DNA of 64,000 bases from Labilibacter sediminis (lineage in GTDB: Bacteria; Bacteroidota; Bacteroidia; Bacteroidales; Marinilabiliaceae): the NCBI RefSeq assembly GCF_005877885.1, contig NZ_VCHY01000020.1, positions 1 through 64,000 of the forward strand. Direction: 5' to 3'. Below, in pieces: positions 55,450 to 63,022 of the stretch. Below the pieces are notes generated by a model that was given only the letters and a program-made list of their open reading frames with translations, did no database searches and was not told where the DNA came from. Both the position numbers and the translations under genes were made by a program. The first letter of the stretch is position 1. Every line of letters begins with the position of its first letter.

Positions 55450-56262
55450 TTAATCTAATTCTTTCTTTAAAAAATCCTTCATAAACACATTCACGTCCCA
55501 TTGGCTTGTAATAGGTTGCTGAGAGAATGGCAGAATAGTCATGTACGGATAAGGTCCAAATTCTGGGGTGATAGTAAAAACTTCTTTTTCCTCTCTTTTT
55601 TTTAGGGAAATGATCTTTTTCCACCAGCTCAGATGGATTTGAAGAGCCTCTTCCCATTCAGGGACGCGGGGATCAGGGACTTGCGGCCCTTCCGGGAAAC
55701 CTACCCGGGCATGGATGTGGTCTGCCCTTGATATAGCAAGTTCAACAGTATCCGTTTGGTCATGCAAGAATGTTTCGGCTACATTGCACCAATGCGAAAC
55801 ATCAAAACCAATACGCAAATCGGGTAGTTCCTTCAGATAGCTAGCCATTATATGGGCTGCAAAACTAAACTTTCCCCGGTGGGTTTCGTGGATGATCTTT
55901 ACATCATGTTTTTGCGAAACTTCATCAGCAATGGCAATCAATTCTGAATTCTGTTTGAATGTAAAATAATCCTTCCCTGTTTGTGTATTGACGAACAAAG
56001 GATTTGCAGTTGCCAGATTTTCAAGCCTTTTTCTAAACTCGGCTTTGTGTTTCTGAAAGTTGTCCGTCATGGTTTCCCAATGTTGGGCAATTAACGAAAG
56101 GCCATGCTGTTTTATCAAACTAGTTATTTTATTCTTCTCTGTTTTATCAAGCGGTAGACTCATTTCAACACCATCGTAGCCAGCATCTTTCACTTTTTGA
56201 AAAAATACTTCATTTTCCAAATGTTCGGATCCCCATAAGGGACAAAGAAACTCAATTTTCAT
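55450..56262 (-). CDS. Sugar phosphate isomerase/epimerase-like TIM barrel
   Basis: 270 residues of the xylose-isomerase-like AP_endonuc_2 fold. It opens MKIEFLCPLWGSEH and has metal-binding acids and histidines typical of the fold (VEMSLP, IIHETHRGKF, IGFDVSHWCNV, HARVGFPEGP, TPEFGPYPY). It could isomerise or hydrolyse a sugar or sugar acid. It is 12 bases ahead of the oxygenase fusion and about 100 bases downstream of the ferredoxin reductase, in the same operon. Its presence hints that the substrate is a carbohydrate derivative. Confidence 0.8.
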   Translation of the reverse strand: MKIEFLCPLWGSEHLENEVFFQKVKDAGYDGVEMSLPLDKTEKNKITSLIKQHGLSLIAQHWETMTDNFQKHKAEFRKRLENLATANPLFVNTQTGKDYFTFKQNSELIAIADEVSQKHDVKIIHETHRGKFSFAAHIMASYLKELPDLRIGFDVSHWCNVAETFLHDQTDTVELAISRADHIHARVGFPEGPQVPDPRVPEWEEALQIHLSWWKKIISLKKREEKEVFTITPEFGPYPYMTILPFSQQPITSQWDVNVFMKDFLKKELD

Positions 56263-56360
56263 AATTTTACGATTTATAATTTTAAGGGGAAACCTGGAGA
56301 AAGTGCCCTCTTAAAAATCAATTATTTAATAGCTCCTAACCTTTGATATTTTAGTTGACT

Positions 56361-57617
56361 TTACATGAATTTCAAATTGGTTGGCTTAAGTTCCACATCG
56401 GGATCTCTTAATTTTGATTTATCCAAAGGAGTATTTTCTTTAATAAATTTGGTCCCAATTACATAAGCTTTCATGTCATTTACAGCTTGAACGGCAAGTA
56501 ACTTGTTGTCTTGAAAATACCATATTGAAAACTTCTTTTTATTGTTGTTTTCTTGACGAATTATTATATCATTAGCTCCTTCCGACAAACCAATAATTTG
56601 TAATTTGACATCGTATTGATCAGACCAAAACCAAGGAATTGAATGGTTAGAAACTTCTTGTTTACAAATTACGGATGCTGCAATTTCAGCCTGATCATTG
56701 GCATTTTGAATTGATTCTAGACGAACATAACGCCTATAAAAAGAATGGTATTGAAATGCACAGTCTCCAATTGCAAAAACATTTTTATCAATGGTTCTTG
56801 CTTCATCATTAACAACAACTCCATTTTTTACTTCTAAGCCCGTCTCTTCCGCTAATTCTTTATTCGCATGAATTCCTATTCCAACGATAATTAAATCAGC
56901 GAAATAACTTGAACCATCTGAACAAATCACTTCTTTATCACTACTATTTGATCGTACTTCAATCACCTCTTTATTGGTAAAGATCTCAACACCATTTCGT
57001 TTGTGCAGAAATTCATAGAAATTGGATAAGTGAGGTGCGGTTACTCGCGATAAAACTCTTTCTTCTTTTTCAAGGACTGTAACATTTGCCTTTAATTTAA
57101 TTAATGAGGCAGCGGTTTCAAGACCAATATATCCGGCGCCAATTATTAAAGCCCGACGTTTCTCACTTTTATCCAAGGTATTTCGTATTGCAATGGTATC
57201 TCGGGATGTACGAATTGTAAAAATTGATTCCGAATTTTTTAATCCTGGTATATTGGGAATTATCGGTCGACCACCCATCGCTAAAACTAGTATATCGTAT
57301 TTATAGAAACTACCATTATCCAAAAATATTTGTTTGGAAATTCTATCAATGGATGTTACCTTATGTCCTAATTTCAACGTAATATTCTCTTTTTTATAGA
57401 GGTGGATGGGTTTAAGGGCGTGGTCGCCCAAAGATTCTGAGCCAATCAATACTGACTTGGACAGTGGAGGTCGATAATAAGGTAATTCAGGATCCATATC
57501 AAATAATGTGATATCCCCCTTCCATCCTTTTTCACGTAAGGCAAAGGCTATGCTAACACCGGCCTGATTTGCACCAATGATAACGCATGAATTTAAATGT
57601 GAATTTTTCGCTCCCAT
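56361..57617 (-). CDS. Ferredoxin reductase (putidaredoxin/rhodocoxin-reductase-like)
   Basis: 418 residues. FAD-binding CVIIGANQAGVSIAFALRE at the N-terminus, NAD-binding RALIIGAGYIGLETAASL (about 155), and the VFAIGDCAFQYHSFY FAD contact (about 290). The C-terminal domain is of the reductase type. It passes electrons from NADH to the [2Fe-2S] ferredoxin encoded 14 bases upstream and on to the P450. Confidence 0.92.
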   Translation of the reverse strand: MGAKNSHLNSCVIIGANQAGVSIAFALREKGWKGDITLFDMDPELPYYRPPLSKSVLIGSESLGDHALKPIHLYKKENITLKLGHKVTSIDRISKQIFLDNGSFYKYDILVLAMGGRPIIPNIPGLKNSESIFTIRTSRDTIAIRNTLDKSEKRRALIIGAGYIGLETAASLIKLKANVTVLEKEERVLSRVTAPHLSNFYEFLHKRNGVEIFTNKEVIEVRSNSSDKEVICSDGSSYFADLIIVGIGIHANKELAEETGLEVKNGVVVNDEARTIDKNVFAIGDCAFQYHSFYRRYVRLESIQNANDQAEIAASVICKQEVSNHSIPWFWSDQYDVKLQIIGLSEGANDIIIRQENNNKKKFSIWYFQDNKLLAVQAVNDMKAYVIGTKFIKENTPLDKSKLRDPDVELKPTNLKFM

Positions 57618-57631
57618 CTTAGAATTTCTAA

Positions 57632-57946
57632 TTAATCTCGTTCTGCTACTTTCAATTCAATTCCATCTAAATCGTCTGATATCTGAATTTGGCAACATAA
57701 ACGACTGTATTCGTTAGAATGATCGTTAAGTTCTAGTAAGTCTTTTTCAAATTCACTGGCTTCTCCTGCTTTATCCATATGTTCCGGGTTAACGTGAACG
57801 TGACACGTTGCGCAAGAACAAACACCACCACATTCTCCGTCAATACCTTTTACTCCATTATCTTTAGCTAATTTCATCAATGACCCGGAATTGCCTTCTA
57901 ATGTAATTTTCTTATTATCCAGTGTTACATAATTTATTTTTGCCAT
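57632..57946 (-). CDS. Putidaredoxin-type [2Fe-2S] ferredoxin
   Basis: 104 residues. The cluster ligands C39, C45 and C48 (GECGGVCSCATCHVHV) and the final cysteine in SRLCCQIQIS match the spacing of putidaredoxin/adrenodoxin. It shuttles electrons between the reductase and the P450. It lies between the two in the same operon. Confidence 0.95.
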   Translation of the reverse strand: MAKINYVTLDNKKITLEGNSGSLMKLAKDNGVKGIDGECGGVCSCATCHVHVNPEHMDKAGEASEFEKDLLELNDHSNEYSRLCCQIQISDDLDGIELKVAERD

Positions 57947-58018
57947 TTCTTTAAGATTTTAAAATTAATTTTTGATAGACTTCTCTTTTATGTGTTCATG
58001 CTCGATTTCTGAAACTAT

Positions 58019-59176
58019 TTATCTTTTTGAAAATCTTACTTTTAGTTTCTGGAACCCTACTTTGCGTTTGATAGAATCAAGATTTTCAATGTTCTCAATG
58101 CAATCTAAAATTTCCATTGATTGAACTTTATTAACCAGTATTTCCAGCAATATCTTCATTATTGTACGTGCATGTGTTGCTCCCAAACAATTATGAACTC
58201 CAAATCCAAAACCTACATGCGGATTTATTTTTCGGTCAAGAATAATTTCGTTTGGATTCTCAAACACTGTAGCATCACGATTTGCGGATGCCCAGCATAG
58301 AGAAACCCGTGTGTCCTTTTTAGCGTTATGGCCACAAACTCTACTATCATGGGTGACAACTCTTCCCATTTGTGTCAATGGTGTAAAATATCTGATAAGT
58401 TCTTCAATTGCTGTTTCAATAATTTCCGGTTCGTTTCGTAATCTTTCAATCGATTCACGATAATCGGCTAAATAAGCTATTGTATTAGTTACCATATTTA
58501 TTACAGTATCTCTACCTCCTGCAAAAGTTAAAACCATCACACCTTTAACTTCTTCTTCAGTTAATTTTCTTCCTTCGAATTCTGAATTCAGTAGCACAGA
58601 ATAAAGATCTTCTACAGGATTTTCTTTTGCCTCAGCAATTTTTTTATCTAAATAATCATAGAGAATATTGGCTTTACTACCATCCAAAGGATCATCTTCG
58701 CTGCGAAATACATGTGTTCCCCACGAAATCCAAGTTTCAGCTTCTTCGAAAGGAGTATTTAATAATACAGTCAATGCACGAGACTGTAACGGTAAAGAGA
58801 AATCGTGAACAACTTCAACTTCACCTTTGGATATAGTTTCATCAATTAAATTATCAATAATTGATTTAAGTTTATTCTGATATTCTGGTTCCCTTGGACG
58901 TTTAAACCACGGTTCTACTATACTTCTATAGTCTTTGTGTTGTGGGGGATCAACTTCAAAAGGAATTTGACGAATGTCACGAATATTTACTTCTGATGGT
59001 ACGACAATTCGTCCGGGTTCTGCGCCCGATTGAAAGGTTTTCCAGTTGTGAGCTGTTTTGCGGACATCTTTATGTCTTAAGATCATTGTAACTGGGTCAT
59101 CTTGATCGTTCATTTCAGTATGTCCTTTTTCAGTTCTTATCACCTCAAAAGGATCTTGAAAAGTACTTTTTTTCAT
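58019..59176 (-). CDS. Cytochrome P450 (class I system)
   Basis: 385 residues from the ATG at 59176 (MKKSTFQDP); the upstream in-frame start at 59254 adds a 26-residue tail without features. The I-helix has AGGRDT, the ExxR motif is EELIR, and the heme loop GFGFGVHNCLGATHAR places the thiolate at Cys330. With the ferredoxin and reductase it forms a complete three-part system. N-terminal similarity (NWKTFQSGAEPGRIVVPSEV) recalls Bacteroidetes P450s reported to O-demethylate 6-O-methyl-D-galactose, but this is from memory only. The product of such demethylation would be formaldehyde. Confidence 0.92.
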   Translation of the reverse strand: MKKSTFQDPFEVIRTEKGHTEMNDQDDPVTMILRHKDVRKTAHNWKTFQSGAEPGRIVVPSEVNIRDIRQIPFEVDPPQHKDYRSIVEPWFKRPREPEYQNKLKSIIDNLIDETISKGEVEVVHDFSLPLQSRALTVLLNTPFEEAETWISWGTHVFRSEDDPLDGSKANILYDYLDKKIAEAKENPVEDLYSVLLNSEFEGRKLTEEEVKGVMVLTFAGGRDTVINMVTNTIAYLADYRESIERLRNEPEIIETAIEELIRYFTPLTQMGRVVTHDSRVCGHNAKKDTRVSLCWASANRDATVFENPNEIILDRKINPHVGFGFGVHNCLGATHARTIMKILLEILVNKVQSMEILDCIENIENLDSIKRKVGFQKLKVRFSKR

Positions 59177-59284
59177 AATTTTTATCTTTATTGTTATTTT
59201 TATTAACCCTTCTGTAAAACATATTTCATTTATTTTGCTCCACCCACAACCCAACTTACATATAATTCTTAAAGCGACTATTTG

Positions 59285-60802
59285 TTAAGTAGTGTTAAAC
59301 TGGATAGAATTAAAATACATATTCATTGCAAATTCAAGTTCAAATTCCGGGTGAGTTGAAAGCTCAATAAGCTGAGACCTTTTAATTACTTCGTACATAA
59401 GGTCCATAAACTTGTAGTTAATTACATGAAGTTTTGCTCCCGAGCCAGATGTATTGCCCACCGGGATGATATTATTCTTTAGTTCAAAAGGCATAAGTCC
59501 TATTTTTAATGCGTTGATTGGATCCATGAAATTGCCAAAACCACCAGCTAAGAAAACAGCATCAATGTCATCATAAGTCAAACCAGCCTTTTTTATTAAA
59601 ATATTTATTCCAGTACAAATTGCACTTTTGGCTAATTGTACTTCTCTTATATCCTGTGGAGTTATTACGATATCCTTTCCTGTGCCAGAATCATTTTGCG
59701 AAGCAACAACAAAATCATTTATTAGGTTTCCATCTGATGATATTATTTCATTTTCCAATGAGTACGCTATTATGTCAATTAATCCTGATCCACAAATGCC
59801 CACTGGTTTTGTGTCTCCAATTGTTTTATAGCCATTCTTATCAAAAGCTGATATGGCGCCATCAAAAGCACCCATACCACAAAAAATATTGGCACCCTCA
59901 AAGGCTGGACCTGCAGCTGTTGCGCAACAATAAATATTATCTGGAGTAACCAATGCCATCTCTCCATTTGTGCCTATATCAATAAAAAGGTATATTTTTA
60001 TATTCTCATCTGGTACAAGTGAAGCGATTCCTGCTACGATATCAGAACCAACATAAGCGGAAATGGAAGGTAATAAGTAGACATCTCCATCCTGGTGGAT
60101 ATTAATACTTAAGTTTTTAGCTTTGTAATGTTGAGTATCTGTAAATGAGGCTTTAAATGGAGCTAAAGCAATTGGTGTTGGATTAATTCCTGCCAATAAA
60201 TGTAACATTGTAGTATTAGCAGTCACAGATACTTTTACTATTGATTTATTGGAAATTTTTTCGTTTTCAACGAAGTCTTCAACTTGAAAGTTGATTGCTT
60301 CAATAATCTTTTGTTGTAATATTGAAACAGCATTCTTATTCGAACAGAAATTAATTCGACTAATTACATCCGCTCCATATTTAACTTGTGGATTACTAAT
60401 CCCAATATTTTTAATCATATTTCCGTTGGACAAATCGATCCAGTACAGAACTATACTCGTTGTTCCTATATCAATGGCTAAACCAACCGGGGAATCTGAG
60501 TTCAATGCAAGTGTTGAAGGCAATAATGGGAGATTAAGTGTGTAGATAGACTGATGGGTGAGAACAAGTGCCTCAGATTTTGTCGGTAAAAATACCTCCA
60601 GATTATCAGTTGGGATATATGTACAGGAGTTGACAAATCCTTTATTCTTTACTTTTACTTTACATTTGCCACATGTTCCATTACCTCCACAAGGAGCAGA
60701 AACTATTAAATCTTCAGCTTGAATTATCTGCAACAAGCTTAAACCCGTTTCATACCTTTTTGCAATTATTTGACCATTATCATGTATAATTAGTTTCGGC
60801 AT
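59285..60802 (-). CDS. RACo-type reductive activator of corrinoid proteins
   Basis: 505 residues. An N-terminal [2Fe-2S] domain with C38, C44, C47 and C60 (SAPCGGNGTCGKCKV) is followed by a linker and an ASKHA-type ATPase domain (DUF4445-like), with VGLAIDIGTTSIVLYWIDL and GFGNFMDPINA blocks. It uses ATP and an electron donor to bring inactive Co(II) back to Co(I). The short form fits RACo of acetogens. The missing linker length relative to RACo (~630) means it is a compact variant. Confidence 0.88.
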   Translation of the reverse strand: MPKLIIHDNGQIIAKRYETGLSLLQIIQAEDLIVSAPCGGNGTCGKCKVKVKNKGFVNSCTYIPTDNLEVFLPTKSEALVLTHQSIYTLNLPLLPSTLALNSDSPVGLAIDIGTTSIVLYWIDLSNGNMIKNIGISNPQVKYGADVISRINFCSNKNAVSILQQKIIEAINFQVEDFVENEKISNKSIVKVSVTANTTMLHLLAGINPTPIALAPFKASFTDTQHYKAKNLSINIHQDGDVYLLPSISAYVGSDIVAGIASLVPDENIKIYLFIDIGTNGEMALVTPDNIYCCATAAGPAFEGANIFCGMGAFDGAISAFDKNGYKTIGDTKPVGICGSGLIDIIAYSLENEIISSDGNLINDFVVASQNDSGTGKDIVITPQDIREVQLAKSAICTGINILIKKAGLTYDDIDAVFLAGGFGNFMDPINALKIGLMPFELKNNIIPVGNTSGSGAKLHVINYKFMDLMYEVIKRSQLIELSTHPEFELEFAMNMYFNSIQFNTT

Positions 60803-60823
60803 GATGTGTTATTTTTGAAGTAA

Positions 60824-61525
60824 TTATTTTTTTCTATAAATACAATTCCCGCTATTGCAATTATCACAAACATGATTGTGAAATTTTACACTGTCTCCAA
60901 TACCCATAATTCCACTTACTGACTTAATAGGTGACATCAAGCTAGATTCACACAGATGGACATTACAGAAATTATTTGGGAAAAATGTAAATAATCCTTT
61001 CTGTTCTTGTACATTCCATTCGCAGTAACCAGGACTATATCTATTGGTTATAATTATGCCATGTTTCTTCAATGATTTTTGAACTGATTCATGAATCTTG
61101 TCCATAGCTTTCTCCACGATTACAGATCCCAAAAGGTCTAATAAATATCCTTCTATTAATTTTCCTGTATTTGTATGTTCTTTAGCTCTTTGTGTGATTT
61201 CATTTCCCGCGGTACACACAAAAACAGCTGCATGAGTCATTCCTTTTAAGAAATGCACCACTTGTTCTCCTGCAAAAAACACTTTATCCTTTAAGAAGAT
61301 TTTATCTTTTTGTGCTCTACCTTCAATAATAATTAATCCTCCTTCAATGTTAGCGGTATCTTCTAATATGCTCATTTCCCGATCTAAAAAGCCTTTATAT
61401 GATTGGATTTCTCCAATTTTAGCTAATTCAAGGAGATGCCCAATTGAAATGCCTAATTCATTTGGACTGAATCGATAGTGCATTAAAGGATTAAGATCCA
61501 ATAATTCTGATAACTGCTTATTCAT
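60824..61525 (-). CDS. Stand-alone B12-dependent methionine-synthase activation-domain protein
   Basis: 233 residues matching the activation (AdoMet-binding) domain of MetH: LIGSVIVEKAMDKI-like stretch, NRYSPGYCEWNVQEQKGLF (the RxSPGY region) and a C-terminal CDNCNSGNCIYRKK. In MetH this domain methylates the cobalamin with AdoMet for reactivation. A detached copy beside a RACo gene suggests a second way to rescue or load the corrinoid protein. It is 21 bases upstream of the RACo gene. The C-terminal Cys trio may bind a metal cluster. Confidence 0.78.
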   Translation of the reverse strand: MNKQLSELLDLNPLMHYRFSPNELGISIGHLLELAKIGEIQSYKGFLDREMSILEDTANIEGGLIIIEGRAQKDKIFLKDKVFFAGEQVVHFLKGMTHAAVFVCTAGNEITQRAKEHTNTGKLIEGYLLDLLGSVIVEKAMDKIHESVQKSLKKHGIIITNRYSPGYCEWNVQEQKGLFTFFPNNFCNVHLCESSLMSPIKSVSGIMGIGDSVKFHNHVCDNCNSGNCIYRKK

Positions 61526-61529
61526 ATCG

Positions 61530-62045
61530 TCAGGAAGTTTTTGTGCTACTACAACACGAGCTTTGTTTTGTATTGAATAACTGTTTGGAAATTTCGGTTA
61601 TAAAACACCAGTTGTAATAACCTGCAAAAGAAGCTAACAAAATCAGCAATAATACTGGAGTATAAGCTGCGACTAAATTATCCTGTACAATTTGATAAGC
61701 GGCATTTAGGAATATAAAACTACCTAAAGCACATCCAATCTTCCTGTGTTTGCTATGTTTAGGAACCTGCCCCCATTTTAGAAATCCCGAGAATATATAT
61801 TTGTAAAGTAAATCGTAGAAACTTAAAGAGCTAAATACCCCAATTAGCATCAAAATGGATAGGCTCATGAAATAATAAACTGAGCCAGTGAATAATCCTA
61901 TTGTACTAAAAAACATACAAGCAAAAGGAGTAAACCTGGTAAGCCATCTTGATTTTGGATTAGCACTAATTTCTATTTCCAGATAACCTTGATCGATTAA
62001 TCTATCTAATTCTTTATCCTCTTTCATTTTATTTGTACTAAGCAA
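61530..62045 (-). CDS. DUF4395-type membrane protein
   Basis: About 171 residues with four hydrophobic segments, opening with a soluble stretch that contains NPKSRWLTRFTPFACMFFS. The DUF4395 layout (loop with P-K-H, then helices 3 and 4) fits. It ends in a Cys-rich tail (SSCCSSTKTS). It overlaps the CobW gene by 8 bases at its start and lies 4 bases before the activation-domain gene. The function is unknown; in a corrinoid operon it may handle a membrane-bound component or thiol. Confidence 0.65.
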   Translation of the reverse strand: MLSTNKMKEDKELDRLIDQGYLEIEISANPKSRWLTRFTPFACMFFSTIGLFTGSVYYFMSLSILMLIGVFSSLSFYDLLYKYIFSGFLKWGQVPKHSKHRKIGCALGSFIFLNAAYQIVQDNLVAAYTPVLLLILLASFAGYYNWCFITEISKQLFNTKQSSCCSSTKTS

Positions 62046-62949
62046 TTCTTTCCTTAAATTTTTTCCTCAAATCGGTAATGTTAATGTCATACCCAAATAC
62101 AATCAACTCGGAAGGACCTATATGTTTTTTAACTTCCTTGATCTCAAGGCGATTAAAAACACTATGAACCGAAACCTTTTTTCCATTCGTAAGATTTAAA
62201 AATCCCTTAATCCTAGGACAATTCTTTTGCATACCCTTAATGAAACTCTTTAAGCAATGTTCACTAATTTTATCATGTGTTCTTAATACGCATGTTTTGA
62301 TGTCGGGTTGACCGCCAGCTAACCTGCCAGTAAATCGCTTAGACGCTGCTCCTTTTATGGAGAGATTTACCTCAAAATCAGCCCAATATATTTGAGCATA
62401 GGTTGTAGGTAGTATTTCTGCAAAAGGATTTAGCTCCTTCAGCTTTTCTTCAATAGCTGTTAAATGTCCTTCAAACAGATCTGTTTTATTTATAATAATC
62501 TTGTCGGCCACCATAATCTGATGCTTAAATCGAACAAGAGAAGAGAGACCTTTGAAAAAATTGGGAGCATCAACCAAACAAATACTTTTATCAAGCGCAA
62601 CTTTATCTTTAAGCTCTTCTGTTTGCAATAATTCAACAATGCTAATGGGATCAGCCAAACCCGAAGCTTCAAGAAAAATGATGTCAGGCTTATAATCTTC
62701 AATAAGTTTTAGCAAATTCTGAACAAAATTACTCAACTGACAAACACAAAAAACAGAACCATTATTGATTTCAACCAACTTAAAATCATCATTCAAGCGG
62801 CTTAGTTCCTTCCCGTCGATACCCGATGCAGCAAACTCATTTTGTATAACTGCAATACGATTTTTTGCTGATAATTCTTCAAGTAAATTTCCCAACAGAG
62901 TTGTTTTACCACTACCTAAAAAACCGGTTATAAGATTAAATTGTATCAT
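62038..62949 (-). CDS. CobW-family GTPase, minus-strand copy with reduced Cys motif
   Basis: 303 residues. The P-loop is GFLGSGKTTLLGNLL, but the CxCC metal motif is reduced to VFCVCQLS (CxC then Q). EASGLADP and INKTDLF are the other G motifs. It differs from the copy at 52064 and probably prefers a different metal or client. It is the second gene in the visible part of the minus-strand operon, following the UroD-thioredoxin fusion by about 70 bases. Confidence 0.86.
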   Translation of the reverse strand: MIQFNLITGFLGSGKTTLLGNLLEELSAKNRIAVIQNEFAASGIDGKELSRLNDDFKLVEINNGSVFCVCQLSNFVQNLLKLIEDYKPDIIFLEASGLADPISIVELLQTEELKDKVALDKSICLVDAPNFFKGLSSLVRFKHQIMVADKIIINKTDLFEGHLTAIEEKLKELNPFAEILPTTYAQIYWADFEVNLSIKGAASKRFTGRLAGGQPDIKTCVLRTHDKISEHCLKSFIKGMQKNCPRIKGFLNLTNGKKVSVHSVFNRLEIKEVKKHIGPSELIVFGYDINITDLRKKFKERIA

Positions 62950-63022
62950 TTATTATTTAAAAGATAACATAAAGCAGTCAACAAAATTACTGTTGACTGC
63001 CTATTGCTTTCCCAGCACTTTT

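Noticed and set aside
55439-55657. 73-residue N-terminal extension of the oxygenase fusion
   Set aside because: It lies wholly inside the TIM-barrel gene in another frame and has no domain. The ATG at 55438, 12 bases after that gene's stop, is the natural start.
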